From Spirosoma foliorum (GTDB lineage Bacteria > Bacteroidota > Bacteroidia > Cytophagales > Spirosomataceae): a stretch of DNA of 64,000 bases. Shown here piece after piece: positions 56,451 to 64,000 of the stretch. The notes beneath the pieces were generated by a model. It was not told where the DNA came from. It ran no database searches and was given only the letters and a program-made list of their open reading frames with translations. Position 1 is the stretch's first letter; every line of letters begins with the position of its first letter. A program made the position numbers and the translations under genes. The stretch covers positions 5,097,001 through 5,161,000 of the forward strand of contig NZ_CP059732.1 of the NCBI RefSeq assembly GCF_014117325.1, written 5' to 3'.

Positions 56451-59400
56451 AACTAGTAAGTAAACCAGGTGCTTGGCTTGTGGGGTTGGTGAGTAGTTTT
56501 TTCGTCTTTACCGTTGCTATGGGTCAGTCGGTTCCGGCCGATTCGATCCGGCACCGGGTCATTTTGATTGGCGATGCCGGGCGACTACGAAATGGTAAAA
56601 ATCCGGTTGTCGATGCCGTAAGCGCCCGTTACGATTTTAATAATTCGCGCACGACGTTACTCTACCTTGGCGACAATGTCTATCCGCACGGATTATCGGA
56701 CGAGAGCAGCCCCGATCATGAATCACTAGCGGCTGTGCTGAAGTATCAGGCCCAGCCTGGCCTTGGAAGTCCAGCGGGGGGCAAAAAATCTCAGGTATTG
56801 TTTATTCCGGGCAATCACGATTGGGCGAAAAGCCATGCCGATGGCTGGGAGCGAATACAACGACAGGGTGCGTGGCTGGATAGTTTGAAGGCCCCCAACA
56901 TTCGGCTTTTACCAGCTAATGGCTGCCCCGGTCCGGAAGAGATTCAGCTGAGCGACAATCTGGTGTTGGTCATTATTGACACCCAATGGTGGTTGCATCA
57001 GTTCAGCAAACCCGGCCTTGATTCGGATTGTGCCTGTAAAAGTGAAGACGAAGTGATAGCCCGGCTGACCGACATTACCAACCGAAACAAAGGAAAGGGC
57101 ATTATTCTGGCGACCCACCATCCGTTTCGTAGTTACGGTATTCACGGCGGATACTACACGATTAAGCAGCATATTTTCCCGCTGACCGAGTTTTCAGAAA
57201 AGCTTTACATTCCGCTGCCTGTCATTGGCTCACTCTATCCGCTGGTTCGGGGCGTGTTCGGAAACATTCAGGATTTACCCAACCCAACCTACAAACAGAT
57301 GGTTCGGGCAATGGAGAAAGCTACATCGGTAGCCCCTAATGTGGTGTACGTGTCGGGCCACGATCATGCCATACAACATATCGTAGATGGTACTCGCAAT
57401 TACATCGTCAGTGGATCAGGCATCAATCGCGAGCGGGTGAAGAATGGGAAATTGGCTAAGTTTGTAAGTGGTGAATGGGGCTACGTTGTACTCGACGAGT
57501 TGACCAATGGCAAAGTAAAAGCCGCCTTTTACACCGTCGATGAAGCGGCTAACGCCACCGACGCACACGATGCTACGTTATTTACAATTCCGCCCGTAAC
57601 AGATAGACAACAGGGTAATTTACAGCGCCCCAGCTGGCCCGACAGCGTCCGATTGGCCATCGTGCCCGCCTACGATAGCGTGGGACGAACGCAGCGCTGG
57701 CTCCTCGGCAACAATTACCGGACCGAATGGGCTACGCCAGTTAATTTGCCGGTGTTCGACCTGACCCGTGGAGGATTTAAAATTTTACAACGGGGTGGCG
57801 GTCAGCAGACCAAGTCGTTGCGGCTCGAAGATGCCAATGGTCGGGAGTGGGTGCTTCGGAGTATTCAGAAAGACCCGGCCAATGCGTTGCCAGCGGCCTT
57901 ACGCGAAACCATTGCTAAAGATGTCTTGCAGGACGAGATCTCGGCGGGTTACCCATTCGCCCCTTTAGTCGTGCCAACGCTGGCGCAGGTAGCAGGTGTG
58001 CCCCACGCCAATCCAAAACTCGTGTACGTTCCCGATGATCCGGCGCTGGGCATTTATCAGGCCGATTTCGGGAAAACAGTTTGTCTTTTCGAGGAGCGTA
58101 GTCCGGGCGATGGGAAATCGATTAGCACCCCGAAAGTCCTTGAGGCTCTGGAAAAAGATAACGATAATCAGGTTGACCAGAAGGCTTTTTTACGGGCCCG
58201 AATGCTCGATTTGTTTATCGGCGACTGGGACCGACATGAAGATCAGTGGCGTTGGGGAAGCCATAAAACGGCAACGGGAAAATCATTCTTCCCCATTCCC
58301 CGCGACCGCGATCAGGTATTTTTCAGAACGGATGGTCTATTGCCGGGCATTGCCTCATTGCCTTGGTTACAGCCTAAATTTCAAGGCTTTACAACCAAAC
58401 TGGCTAATGTAGACGGCTTTATGTTCAATGGTCGTTACGTTGACCGGATGTTCCTAAACGGCCTGGATGTGCAGGATTGGATGAACGGAATTACCACCCT
58501 GCGCGACTCATTGACGGATGCCGTTCTACAGCGCGCCATCAGCCAACTGCCCGATACCATTCGGAAAGAATCGGGAAATAAACTGCTGGAAACGCTCAAG
58601 ATTCGGCGGGGTTGGCTCCTGGAAAAAGGACTGGAATACTATCGGTTCATTTCTAAAGCGGTCGATATTCCCGGCTCCGACAAGACTGACTTATTCCGTA
58701 TTCAAAATCTGGATGACGATCATGTAGAAGTTTCGGTATTTAAGGTTGCCAAAGACGGTTCGCTGGCTCAACGTTATTATCACCGGGTATTCGACGCCGA
58801 AGTCACCAACGAAATTCGGCTGTATGGCCAGAAAGGTGATGATCGATTTGAGGTCACGGGCGCTCAAAGCGGTCCTATCAAAGTCCGGCTCATTGGTGGT
58901 AAGGGAGAAGATGTATTCAAGGTTGATGGCCATCCGGGCAAGCCGATTATCTACGATTTAAGCACCGAAGCCAATGTATTACCCGGTCGAAATCTGGCCA
59001 GCTTGCGTCTGTCAACCGATAAGGCTGTGAATGAGTATGATCCACACGCCTTCAAATACGACATCGTTGCTCCGTTGGCAACGGCAGGCTATAACTTGGA
59101 TGATGGCGTTTTGTTGGGCGCAGGGGTTCAGTGGACCAAACAGGGATTCCGAAAATCACCTTACGCGGCCATGAACCGCCTGCTGGTCACCCGTTCACTG
59201 GCAACCGACGCCATGTCGATCAAATACGACGGAATTTTCACCCACCTCATCGGCAAGAACGATTTGTGGATCAACGCCCTCTCGAAAGCCCCCGACAATG
59301 TCACAAACTTTTTCGGGCCGGGCAATGAAACCGTTTACGACAAAGACAACCGCATTCGCTATTACCGAACCCGCTATAATTTGATTAACATCTCGGCTTT

Positions 59401-60112
59401 ACTCAAACGGAAATTGGGCGAGCGTATGTCTATGTCGATTGGACCCGTTTTTCAACGATTTACGCTCGACTTGGACGATAATCATGGGCGGTTCATTGAA
59501 GATTATCTGGCTCAACTTCCCAATCCGAGCCAGTTCAAGCTTCGGGAAAGTTACGGTGGTCTACAGGCAGGGTTGGTGGTCGACAATCGGAATAAACCCA
59601 TTCAGCCCTCCCGCGGTTTTTACTGGAACACAACGTTGCTGGGCCTTCAGGGATTTAGTCAACGCACCAGTCATTTCACGCAGCTCCGATCCGACATGGC
59701 TATCTATACCAGCTTCAGCCAGTCGGCTCGCTTTGTAATGGTCAACCGCATTGGTGGCGGAGTAACGTTCGGCAATCCGGCGTTTTACCAGTTGCTTTAT
59801 TTAGGTGGTCAGGACAATCTGCGGGGCTATCGTACCTATCGTTTCGCGGGGAATCAGTTATTTTATTATAACTTGGAAGCCCGACTGAAACTGCTCGATT
59901 TTCGCTCGTTTCTATTTCCAGGGAGCGTAGGTCTGGTAGCTTTCAACGATCTGGGGCGTGTATGGCTGAAGGGCGAAAACTCTAAAAAATGGCACGACGG
60001 CTATGGAGGAGGTTTGTACGTAACACCCGCCAGTTTGCTCGTTGTAGCCGCTACAGTTGGTTTTTCGGACGAAGGAGCGTTGCCTTACATATCACTTGGT
60101 TTCCGGTTTTGA
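56447..60112 (+). CDS. Metallophosphoesterase/kinase-like/Omp85 barrel fusion
   Basis: Predicted outer-membrane protein of 1221 residues with signal peptide about 1-27. Residues 37-350 form a calcineurin-type phosphoesterase: GDAG (Asp43), LGDN (Asp76, Asn77), GNHDW (Asn123, His124), THH (His224/225), GHDH (His305, His307). Residues about 440-700 contain motifs like an atypical kinase: KSLRL (Lys456), WVLRSIQK, CLFEERSPG (hinge-like), catalytic-loop-like FIGDWDRHEDQWRWG (Asp593/595, His597) and PIPRDRDQVFF (Asp620/622). Residues about 880-1221 are an Omp85/BamA-type surface-antigen barrel ending ISLGFRF with a C-terminal Phe. Translation is coupled to the GAF gene (ATGA overlap). The kinase-like reading is inference; the phosphoesterase and barrel are firm. 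Confidence 0.85.
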   Translation: MKLVSKPGAWLVGLVSSFFVFTVAMGQSVPADSIRHRVILIGDAGRLRNGKNPVVDAVSARYDFNNSRTTLLYLGDNVYPHGLSDESSPDHESLAAVLKYQAQPGLGSPAGGKKSQVLFIPGNHDWAKSHADGWERIQRQGAWLDSLKAPNIRLLPANGCPGPEEIQLSDNLVLVIIDTQWWLHQFSKPGLDSDCACKSEDEVIARLTDITNRNKGKGIILATHHPFRSYGIHGGYYTIKQHIFPLTEFSEKLYIPLPVIGSLYPLVRGVFGNIQDLPNPTYKQMVRAMEKATSVAPNVVYVSGHDHAIQHIVDGTRNYIVSGSGINRERVKNGKLAKFVSGEWGYVVLDELTNGKVKAAFYTVDEAANATDAHDATLFTIPPVTDRQQGNLQRPSWPDSVRLAIVPAYDSVGRTQRWLLGNNYRTEWATPVNLPVFDLTRGGFKILQRGGGQQTKSLRLEDANGREWVLRSIQKDPANALPAALRETIAKDVLQDEISAGYPFAPLVVPTLAQVAGVPHANPKLVYVPDDPALGIYQADFGKTVCLFEERSPGDGKSISTPKVLEALEKDNDNQVDQKAFLRARMLDLFIGDWDRHEDQWRWGSHKTATGKSFFPIPRDRDQVFFRTDGLLPGIASLPWLQPKFQGFTTKLANVDGFMFNGRYVDRMFLNGLDVQDWMNGITTLRDSLTDAVLQRAISQLPDTIRKESGNKLLETLKIRRGWLLEKGLEYYRFISKAVDIPGSDKTDLFRIQNLDDDHVEVSVFKVAKDGSLAQRYYHRVFDAEVTNEIRLYGQKGDDRFEVTGAQSGPIKVRLIGGKGEDVFKVDGHPGKPIIYDLSTEANVLPGRNLASLRLSTDKAVNEYDPHAFKYDIVAPLATAGYNLDDGVLLGAGVQWTKQGFRKSPYAAMNRLLVTRSLATDAMSIKYDGIFTHLIGKNDLWINALSKAPDNVTNFFGPGNETVYDKDNRIRYYRTRYNLINISALLKRKLGERMSMSIGPVFQRFTLDLDDNHGRFIEDYLAQLPNPSQFKLRESYGGLQAGLVVDNRNKPIQPSRGFYWNTTLLGLQGFSQRTSHFTQLRSDMAIYTSFSQSARFVMVNRIGGGVTFGNPAFYQLLYLGGQDNLRGYRTYRFAGNQLFYYNLEARLKLLDFRSFLFPGSVGLVAFNDLGRVWLKGENSKKWHDGYGGGLYVTPASLLVVAATVGFSDEGALPYISLGFRF

Positions 60113-60192
60113 TTAAAAAAGGTTAGGCCACATAGCTTTTTATAATTCTTTTACGATCCACTACTGCCAAAGCCTAATCCCTCTTAACGACT

Positions 60193-61446
60193 ATGCCTAC
60201 TAGCCTTTTACCTCAAATTGAAGCCCATGTTATCCATTATTTCGAGAAACACGCGCGTCCCGAGCTAACGTTTCATAATCTGGCGCACACGCAGGCGGTG
60301 GTTCAGGCCACGGATCAGATTGCCCGGAATTATCAACTTTCCGAAGCCGATTATCTGGCAGTAATGGCTGCGGCCTGGTTTCACGATACGGGTTATTTAG
60401 AGGGTTCGCCAGAAGGGCACGAAGAACGGAGTGCCGATATAGCCGCTAAGTTCCTGGAACATCAGGATCAGCCAAAAAACCTAATCAAGTCGGTGAAGCA
60501 CTGCATTCGGGCAACCAAAATGCCGCAATCGCCACAAAGCCTGCTCGAAGAAATTATTTGCGATGCCGATCTCTTTCATCTGGGCAGCGATGAGTACAAC
60601 AGCAAGCAGAAACAACTCCGCAAAGAACTGGAAAAACTGACCGGAACCGACATTTCGGGCAGCAACTGGCGGCAGCAGAATATTGACCTGCTCACAACTC
60701 ACACGTATTTTACTACGTATGCGCAGACACTCTTAGCCAAAAGTCAGGCCGATAACCTTCGTCGTCTACAGGAAAAACAAGCCGAGAAATCGGGTACGCC
60801 AATTCCTGAAGCAACAGCCATTACCCAGCCAATTGAACAACCCACAAACGAGCCAGTCCAGCAGTTTGTAACGCCCGAAACTCCGTTAAACGATAAGAAG
60901 AAAAATAAAGACAGCAAGTCCGATAAAGGCATCGAAACCATGTTTCGAACGACCTCTACGAATCATCTGCGCCTGAGCGAAATTGCCGATAGCAAAGCCA
61001 ACATCATGATTTCGGTGAACTCAATTACGGTGTCGGTACTGGTATCTATCCTACCCCGCCGAATTGAAGAGAATCCGGCCCTGATCATTCCAACGGCCAT
61101 GTTTCTGACAACCTCGCTGTTGACAATCATTTTTGCCATTTTAGCCACTCGGCCCAACATAACGCAGGGCACATTTAGCCATGAAGATATCCAGCAGAAA
61201 AAGGGGAATCTACTCTTCTTCGGCAATTTTCACCGAATGAGTCTGGGCGAATTTGAGTGGGGTATTCAGGAATTGATGCAGGACAGCAACTACCTATACA
61301 GCAGCATGACCCGCGATATTTATTACCTGGGACTTGTGCTGGCCAAGAAGTACAAATTGCTGCGAATTGCCTATAGCATTTTCATGTTTGGCTTTGTCAC
61401 GTCAATCCTGGCCTTTCTGGTCGTTTTTCTGGCGTATAAGAAATAG
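60193..61446 (+). CDS. HD-domain phosphohydrolase fused to a Pycsar-type membrane effector domain (DUF5706)
   Basis: Residues 1-190 form an HD-domain phosphohydrolase: NLAHTQ (His32), WFHDTGY (His64, Asp65), HEERS (His76), CDAD (Asp124/126), the metal-binding pattern of HD enzymes. A charged Pro/Gln/Lys-rich linker covers 190-245. The C-terminal part (246-417) is a PycTM-like domain: IETMFRTTSTNHLRLSEIADSKANIMISVNS, then membrane segments at about 271-287, 297-319 and 392-414. In Pycsar antiphage systems such domains bind cyclic CMP/UMP and damage the membrane; here no cyclase gene is seen in the window. The HD part may cut the signal. It lies 80 bases after the Omp85 fusion, same strand, so co-transcription is possible. 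Confidence 0.85.
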   Translation: MPTSLLPQIEAHVIHYFEKHARPELTFHNLAHTQAVVQATDQIARNYQLSEADYLAVMAAAWFHDTGYLEGSPEGHEERSADIAAKFLEHQDQPKNLIKSVKHCIRATKMPQSPQSLLEEIICDADLFHLGSDEYNSKQKQLRKELEKLTGTDISGSNWRQQNIDLLTTHTYFTTYAQTLLAKSQADNLRRLQEKQAEKSGTPIPEATAITQPIEQPTNEPVQQFVTPETPLNDKKKNKDSKSDKGIETMFRTTSTNHLRLSEIADSKANIMISVNSITVSVLVSILPRRIEENPALIIPTAMFLTTSLLTIIFAILATRPNITQGTFSHEDIQQKKGNLLFFGNFHRMSLGEFEWGIQELMQDSNYLYSSMTRDIYYLGLVLAKKYKLLRIAYSIFMFGFVTSILAFLVVFLAYKK

Positions 61447-61451
61447 AGTTT

Positions 61452-62951
61452 TCACAAAACAGGTCGTTTATCAAACCACGGCTTTTCTTGCTCCATCTGC
61501 CCGGCGAGCCGGAATAAGGTGGCTTCGTCGCCGAGTTTAGCAGCGAACATAACCCCAATCGGAAGTCCATCTGGTGACCAATGCAGCGGTACCGACATCG
61601 ACGGCTGACCCGTCATGTTGGTGATAACGGTAAATGAAATATACCCTAACGAACGTTCGGCCAGATCGTTGACAATTTTAGTGCCATTCAGGTATTTCAG
61701 GCCACCCAACGAATCGACTAGCTTAAGCAGACGCTCTTCAGACGCTTTATTTTGAAATGTACCAATAGCAATTGGCGGACGGGGTAAGGTTGGGGTCAGA
61801 AACAGATCATAAGTTTCATGAAGCTGACCCATGCTCCGATTCAGCGAATTCCAGCGACGTTTCTGAAAAGCGGCATCGGCCGCCGAGAAACCCTCGGCCA
61901 ATCGTGCCTGCGCCCAGGTGTTCAATTCCACATCATCCCGTCGGACAGGGCGACCCAGGTATTCGCCCAGCTCGCGAAGAACTGCCGCCGTTTCACTGAG
62001 TACATTGACAAAGAAGGCTTCCGTCACAATCGTTTTCTCGTAGGGTAACGGAATTTCCTCAACCGTATGTCCCAGTCGCTCAAGCAATTTAGCCGTTTCC
62101 TGAACGACTTTTACACATTCCGGATCGGTGGTTTGCGAGGGCATCAATGATTTCGTCGAGAAGGCAATGCGTAACTTACCCGGCTCTCTACCAACTTCTT
62201 TCCCAAACGGGCGTTCGGGTGGAGCAATCGTGTACGGATCGCCCGCCATCGAGCCAGCAATGGTATCCAGGAAACCCGCACTATCCCGAACGCTACGGGT
62301 CAGGACATGACCCGCCACGGCACCATTCCACAACTCACCGAACTTAGGCCCCAGTGTAACACGACCCCGAGACGGTTTCAGACCAAACAATCCACAGCAC
62401 GAAGCTGGAATCCGAATTGAACCTCCGCCATCTGTTGCGGTCGCTGCCGGAACAATGCCAGACGCTACTGCCACTGCTGAGCCTCCGCTTGACCCACCCG
62501 GCGAGTGCGTGAGTTTCCAGGGATTGTGCGCGGGCCCGTAGAGCTTCGATTCGGTATAGGGTGTAAGCCCAAATTCAGGCGTATTCGTCTTTCCAAATAA
62601 AGTCACGCCTGCGGTTTTCAGGCGTTTGACAATTTCGCTATCGATCGTCGATACATAATTGGCATACCCGCGACATCCTGACTTCAGGGGCGTTCCAGCC
62701 CATTCAAGCTCCAGATCTTTCAGCAGAAACGGCACACCCCTAAAAGGCCCTGTGGCGGGCAATTGCTTCACCATTTCGCGCCCTTTATCGTACAAAGGTG
62801 TGACGATAGCATTCAGCTTTGGATTGACCGCATCGGCACGGGCAATAGCCGTTTCTAATAATTCGGCAGGCGTAACTTCTCCTTTTTGAACGAGTCCGGC
62901 CAGGGCCGTTGCGTCGTGTTTGACGTATTCTTCGAAAGACAAGGTCTGCAT
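61452..62951 (-). CDS. Amidase (amidase-signature family)
   Basis: Hydrolase of 499 residues, cytoplasmic (no signal). The Ser/cis-Ser/Lys triad is visible: Lys78 in PFLLKDLE, cis-Ser154 in HSPGGSSGGSAV and nucleophile Ser178 in TDGGGSIRIPAS; the 24-residue spacing of the two serines is the family norm. The start MQTLSFEEYVKHDATALAGLVQKGEVTPAELL is typical. Substrate unknown; GatA of the tRNA amidotransferase is a relative, but no gatB or gatC is near and the end differs, so a catabolic amidase is more likely. It converges on the HD gene with a 5-base gap and no terminator between. Confidence 0.92.
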   Translation of the reverse strand: MQTLSFEEYVKHDATALAGLVQKGEVTPAELLETAIARADAVNPKLNAIVTPLYDKGREMVKQLPATGPFRGVPFLLKDLELEWAGTPLKSGCRGYANYVSTIDSEIVKRLKTAGVTLFGKTNTPEFGLTPYTESKLYGPAHNPWKLTHSPGGSSGGSAVAVASGIVPAATATDGGGSIRIPASCCGLFGLKPSRGRVTLGPKFGELWNGAVAGHVLTRSVRDSAGFLDTIAGSMAGDPYTIAPPERPFGKEVGREPGKLRIAFSTKSLMPSQTTDPECVKVVQETAKLLERLGHTVEEIPLPYEKTIVTEAFFVNVLSETAAVLRELGEYLGRPVRRDDVELNTWAQARLAEGFSAADAAFQKRRWNSLNRSMGQLHETYDLFLTPTLPRPPIAIGTFQNKASEERLLKLVDSLGGLKYLNGTKIVNDLAERSLGYISFTVITNMTGQPSMSVPLHWSPDGLPIGVMFAAKLGDEATLFRLAGQMEQEKPWFDKRPVL

Positions 62952-62971
62952 GGAAGTAAGGAGTTGTATCG

Positions 62972-63109
62972 ATGGCGCAAGGCTCTAGCCTTGTGTCGGC
63001 TATTCCCCGGCCTCTGGCCGGATTATTAAAAAATACGTCTTTCAAACCGGCCAGAGGCCGGGGAATAATCGACACAAGGCTAGAGCCAACGTGGCCCGGC
63101 CTTGCGCCA
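62972..63109. repeat. Nested inverted repeat between amidase and GH130 genes
   Basis: Outer arms TGGCGCAAGGCTCTAGCC..TTGTGTCG pair with CGACACAAGGCTAGAGCC..CCTTGCGCCA. Inner arms ATTCCCCGGCCTCTGGCCGG (63002-63021) pair with CCGGCCAGAGGCCGGGGAAT (63046-63065) around a 24-base loop. GGCTCTAGCC is itself palindromic. It is about 138 bases and likely ends the GH130 transcript or acts as a REP-type element. Confidence 0.75.
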
Positions 63110-63119
63110 TCCTGCACCA

Positions 63120-64000
63120 TTACTGTTTCGCTGTGGCGACACCAATTTTTGAATCTGCGGTGCCGTAATACAAGAACCAAAGGCCCTTAAACGGCACCAT
63201 GCCTTCCAGAAAAACAACCTGATTCACCTGACCCTGGGTTTCGTAGGGTTGATCGGGTTTAATAAAATGGGCTTCCGATCGGTCGATTAGTTTGGTTGGG
63301 TCCTGGGCGTCGAATAACAGTTGCCCGCCTGCATAAGCTCCTTCGGGCAAGTTCACGTCACCATTTTTGGCATCGTTCATTCCATTATAAATCAACAGAA
63401 TGCCATCTTTTATGAGCATCGCGTAGGGGCCGGGTTCGATTAATCGATAGTCGTGTTTACCCTTTCGCGACTCGGCCGCTACAGTAGGTTTCCCACTCTC
63501 GCTTTCGAGCGGTGACCAGTGCAGAAGATCATCGGAAGTAGCGAGTCGAAGCTGGGGCTGGTCGCCCCAATACATCCAGTATTTACCGTTGATTTTCTGT
63601 GCGACAAACCGACTACCAACACGCTTACAAACAATAGCCCCCGATTTCGACCAGCTATTGCGATACTTACCATTATCGAAGTCACCAAAAGCCAATCCTT
63701 GCTTATTCCAGTCCGTTAGGTTTTTCGACGTGGCGACACAAAGCCGGGCTTTATCGCCATCATACGCCGTGTAGGTCATGACATACACGCCATTCGGGCT
63801 TTCTACGATGCGCGGATCTTCGCAACCTCCCTCCCATTCGTAGGTTTTCATGGCGTCGTTATTAGGGTAAAAAACCGGCTTCGGCATACGCTTAAAATGA
63901 ATGCCATCAGTGCTGATCGCCAGCCCCAGCCGAGATGTGCCACCCACCCGCCGAACGGTATCCTCGGCCCGGTAAACCATGTACACTTTATTGTTACGCA
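63120..64000 (-). CDS. GH130-type glycoside phosphorylase/hydrolase, 5' end outside the window
   Basis: The frame runs in from the right edge (RNNKVYMVYRAEDTVRR..) and ends at 63120, about 293 residues visible; the true start lies beyond position 64000. GH130 features: SRLGLAISTDGIHFKR, YEWEGGCEDPRIVESPNGVYVMTYTAYDG (the Glu-Asp-Pro-Arg block), LCVATSKNLTDW, and YNGMNDAKNGDVNLPEGAYAGGQLLFD. Family enzymes act on beta-mannosides, either by phosphorolysis or as beta-1,2-mannosidases. The phosphate-binding residues cannot be judged from this part. Any signal peptide is out of view. Downstream of it lies the nested inverted repeat. Confidence 0.85.
   Translation of the reverse strand, partial: RNNKVYMVYRAEDTVRRVGGTSRLGLAISTDGIHFKRMPKPVFYPNNDAMKTYEWEGGCEDPRIVESPNGVYVMTYTAYDGDKARLCVATSKNLTDWNKQGLAFGDFDNGKYRNSWSKSGAIVCKRVGSRFVAQKINGKYWMYWGDQPQLRLATSDDLLHWSPLESESGKPTVAAESRKGKHDYRLIEPGPYAMLIKDGILLIYNGMNDAKNGDVNLPEGAYAGGQLLFDAQDPTKLIDRSEAHFIKPDQPYETQGQVNQVVFLEGMVPFKGLWFLYYGTADSKIGVATAKQ

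Noticed and set aside
60193..61446. A complete Pycsar antiphage operon
   Set aside because: Only the effector-type domain is present; no nucleotidyl cyclase is encoded in the window.
61452..62951. gatA (tRNA amidotransferase subunit)
   Set aside because: No gatB/gatC nearby and the sequence outside the triad fits general amidases better.
1..64000. tRNA, rRNA, integrase, transposase or phage genes
   Set aside because: None recognised on either strand; the mobile-looking signals are all short non-coding repeats.

Overview
The window looks like chromosomal DNA of a Cytophagales bacterium (Bacteroidota), most like Spirosoma or a close relative. This is inferred from gene content, not from a marker gene: LytTR two-component systems, a TonB-plug protein with carboxypeptidase-regulatory and MG2 domains, PadR plus 'permease prefix' FtsX-type permeases, PVC-type dehydrogenases, DUF1080 proteins, many secreted glycan-active enzymes, and the intergenic hairpin families common in this group. 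I found no rRNA, tRNA, CRISPR array, transposase or phage gene.

Layout. 1-3.2 kb: the 3' end of an unknown gene, then a TPR histidine kinase and a LytTR response regulator. 3.2-8.5 kb: a GlxA-like AraC regulator divergent from two tandem RibD/DHFR-like reductases, a class I glutamine-amidotransferase-like protein with a disordered leader, a DUF4395 membrane protein and a peroxiredoxin-like protein. 9-22.4 kb: sugar-oxidation and polysaccharide genes. These are a PVC dehydrogenase with HEAT repeats and cytochrome c, a broken DUF2264/GH78 hybrid, a WxxGxW protein, and a minus-strand run of tandem-GH43, DUF1080, FG-GAP, cupredoxin-PVC dehydrogenase and DUF1080. 22.8-35 kb: large secreted proteins, namely a 12-unit NHL protein, a sialidase-fold protein, a double SGNH esterase with PA14 whose second esterase domain has lost its catalytic residues, and a TonB-plug/MG2 protein frameshifted at a G8 run.

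35-47.3 kb: a broken ankyrin gene, a VOC protein, a small lipoprotein, a LamG-like secreted protein, then three FtsX/MacB-type permeases with two PadR regulators, plus a 46-codon remnant of another permease. Both PadR genes share a spaced 28-bp upstream motif, a candidate operator. 47.5-53.6 kb: a YihY/BrkB membrane protein, an AhpD-like protein, a sodium/solute symporter, an MFS transporter and an SGNH hydrolase. 54-61.5 kb: a same-strand set of a GAF protein, a metallophosphoesterase/kinase-like/Omp85 fusion overlapping it by 4 bp, and an HD-phosphohydrolase fused to a Pycsar-type membrane effector domain. This is my best candidate for an undescribed system. 61.5-64 kb: an amidase and the 3' part of a GH130 gene that runs off the right edge.

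Several genes are broken or mosaic: DUF2264/GH78, the ankyrin gene, the TonB-plug gene, the permease remnant and a chimeric permease. Intergenic DNA is crowded with inverted repeats, including two copies of a nested palindromic element near 14.1 kb and 53.7 kb.
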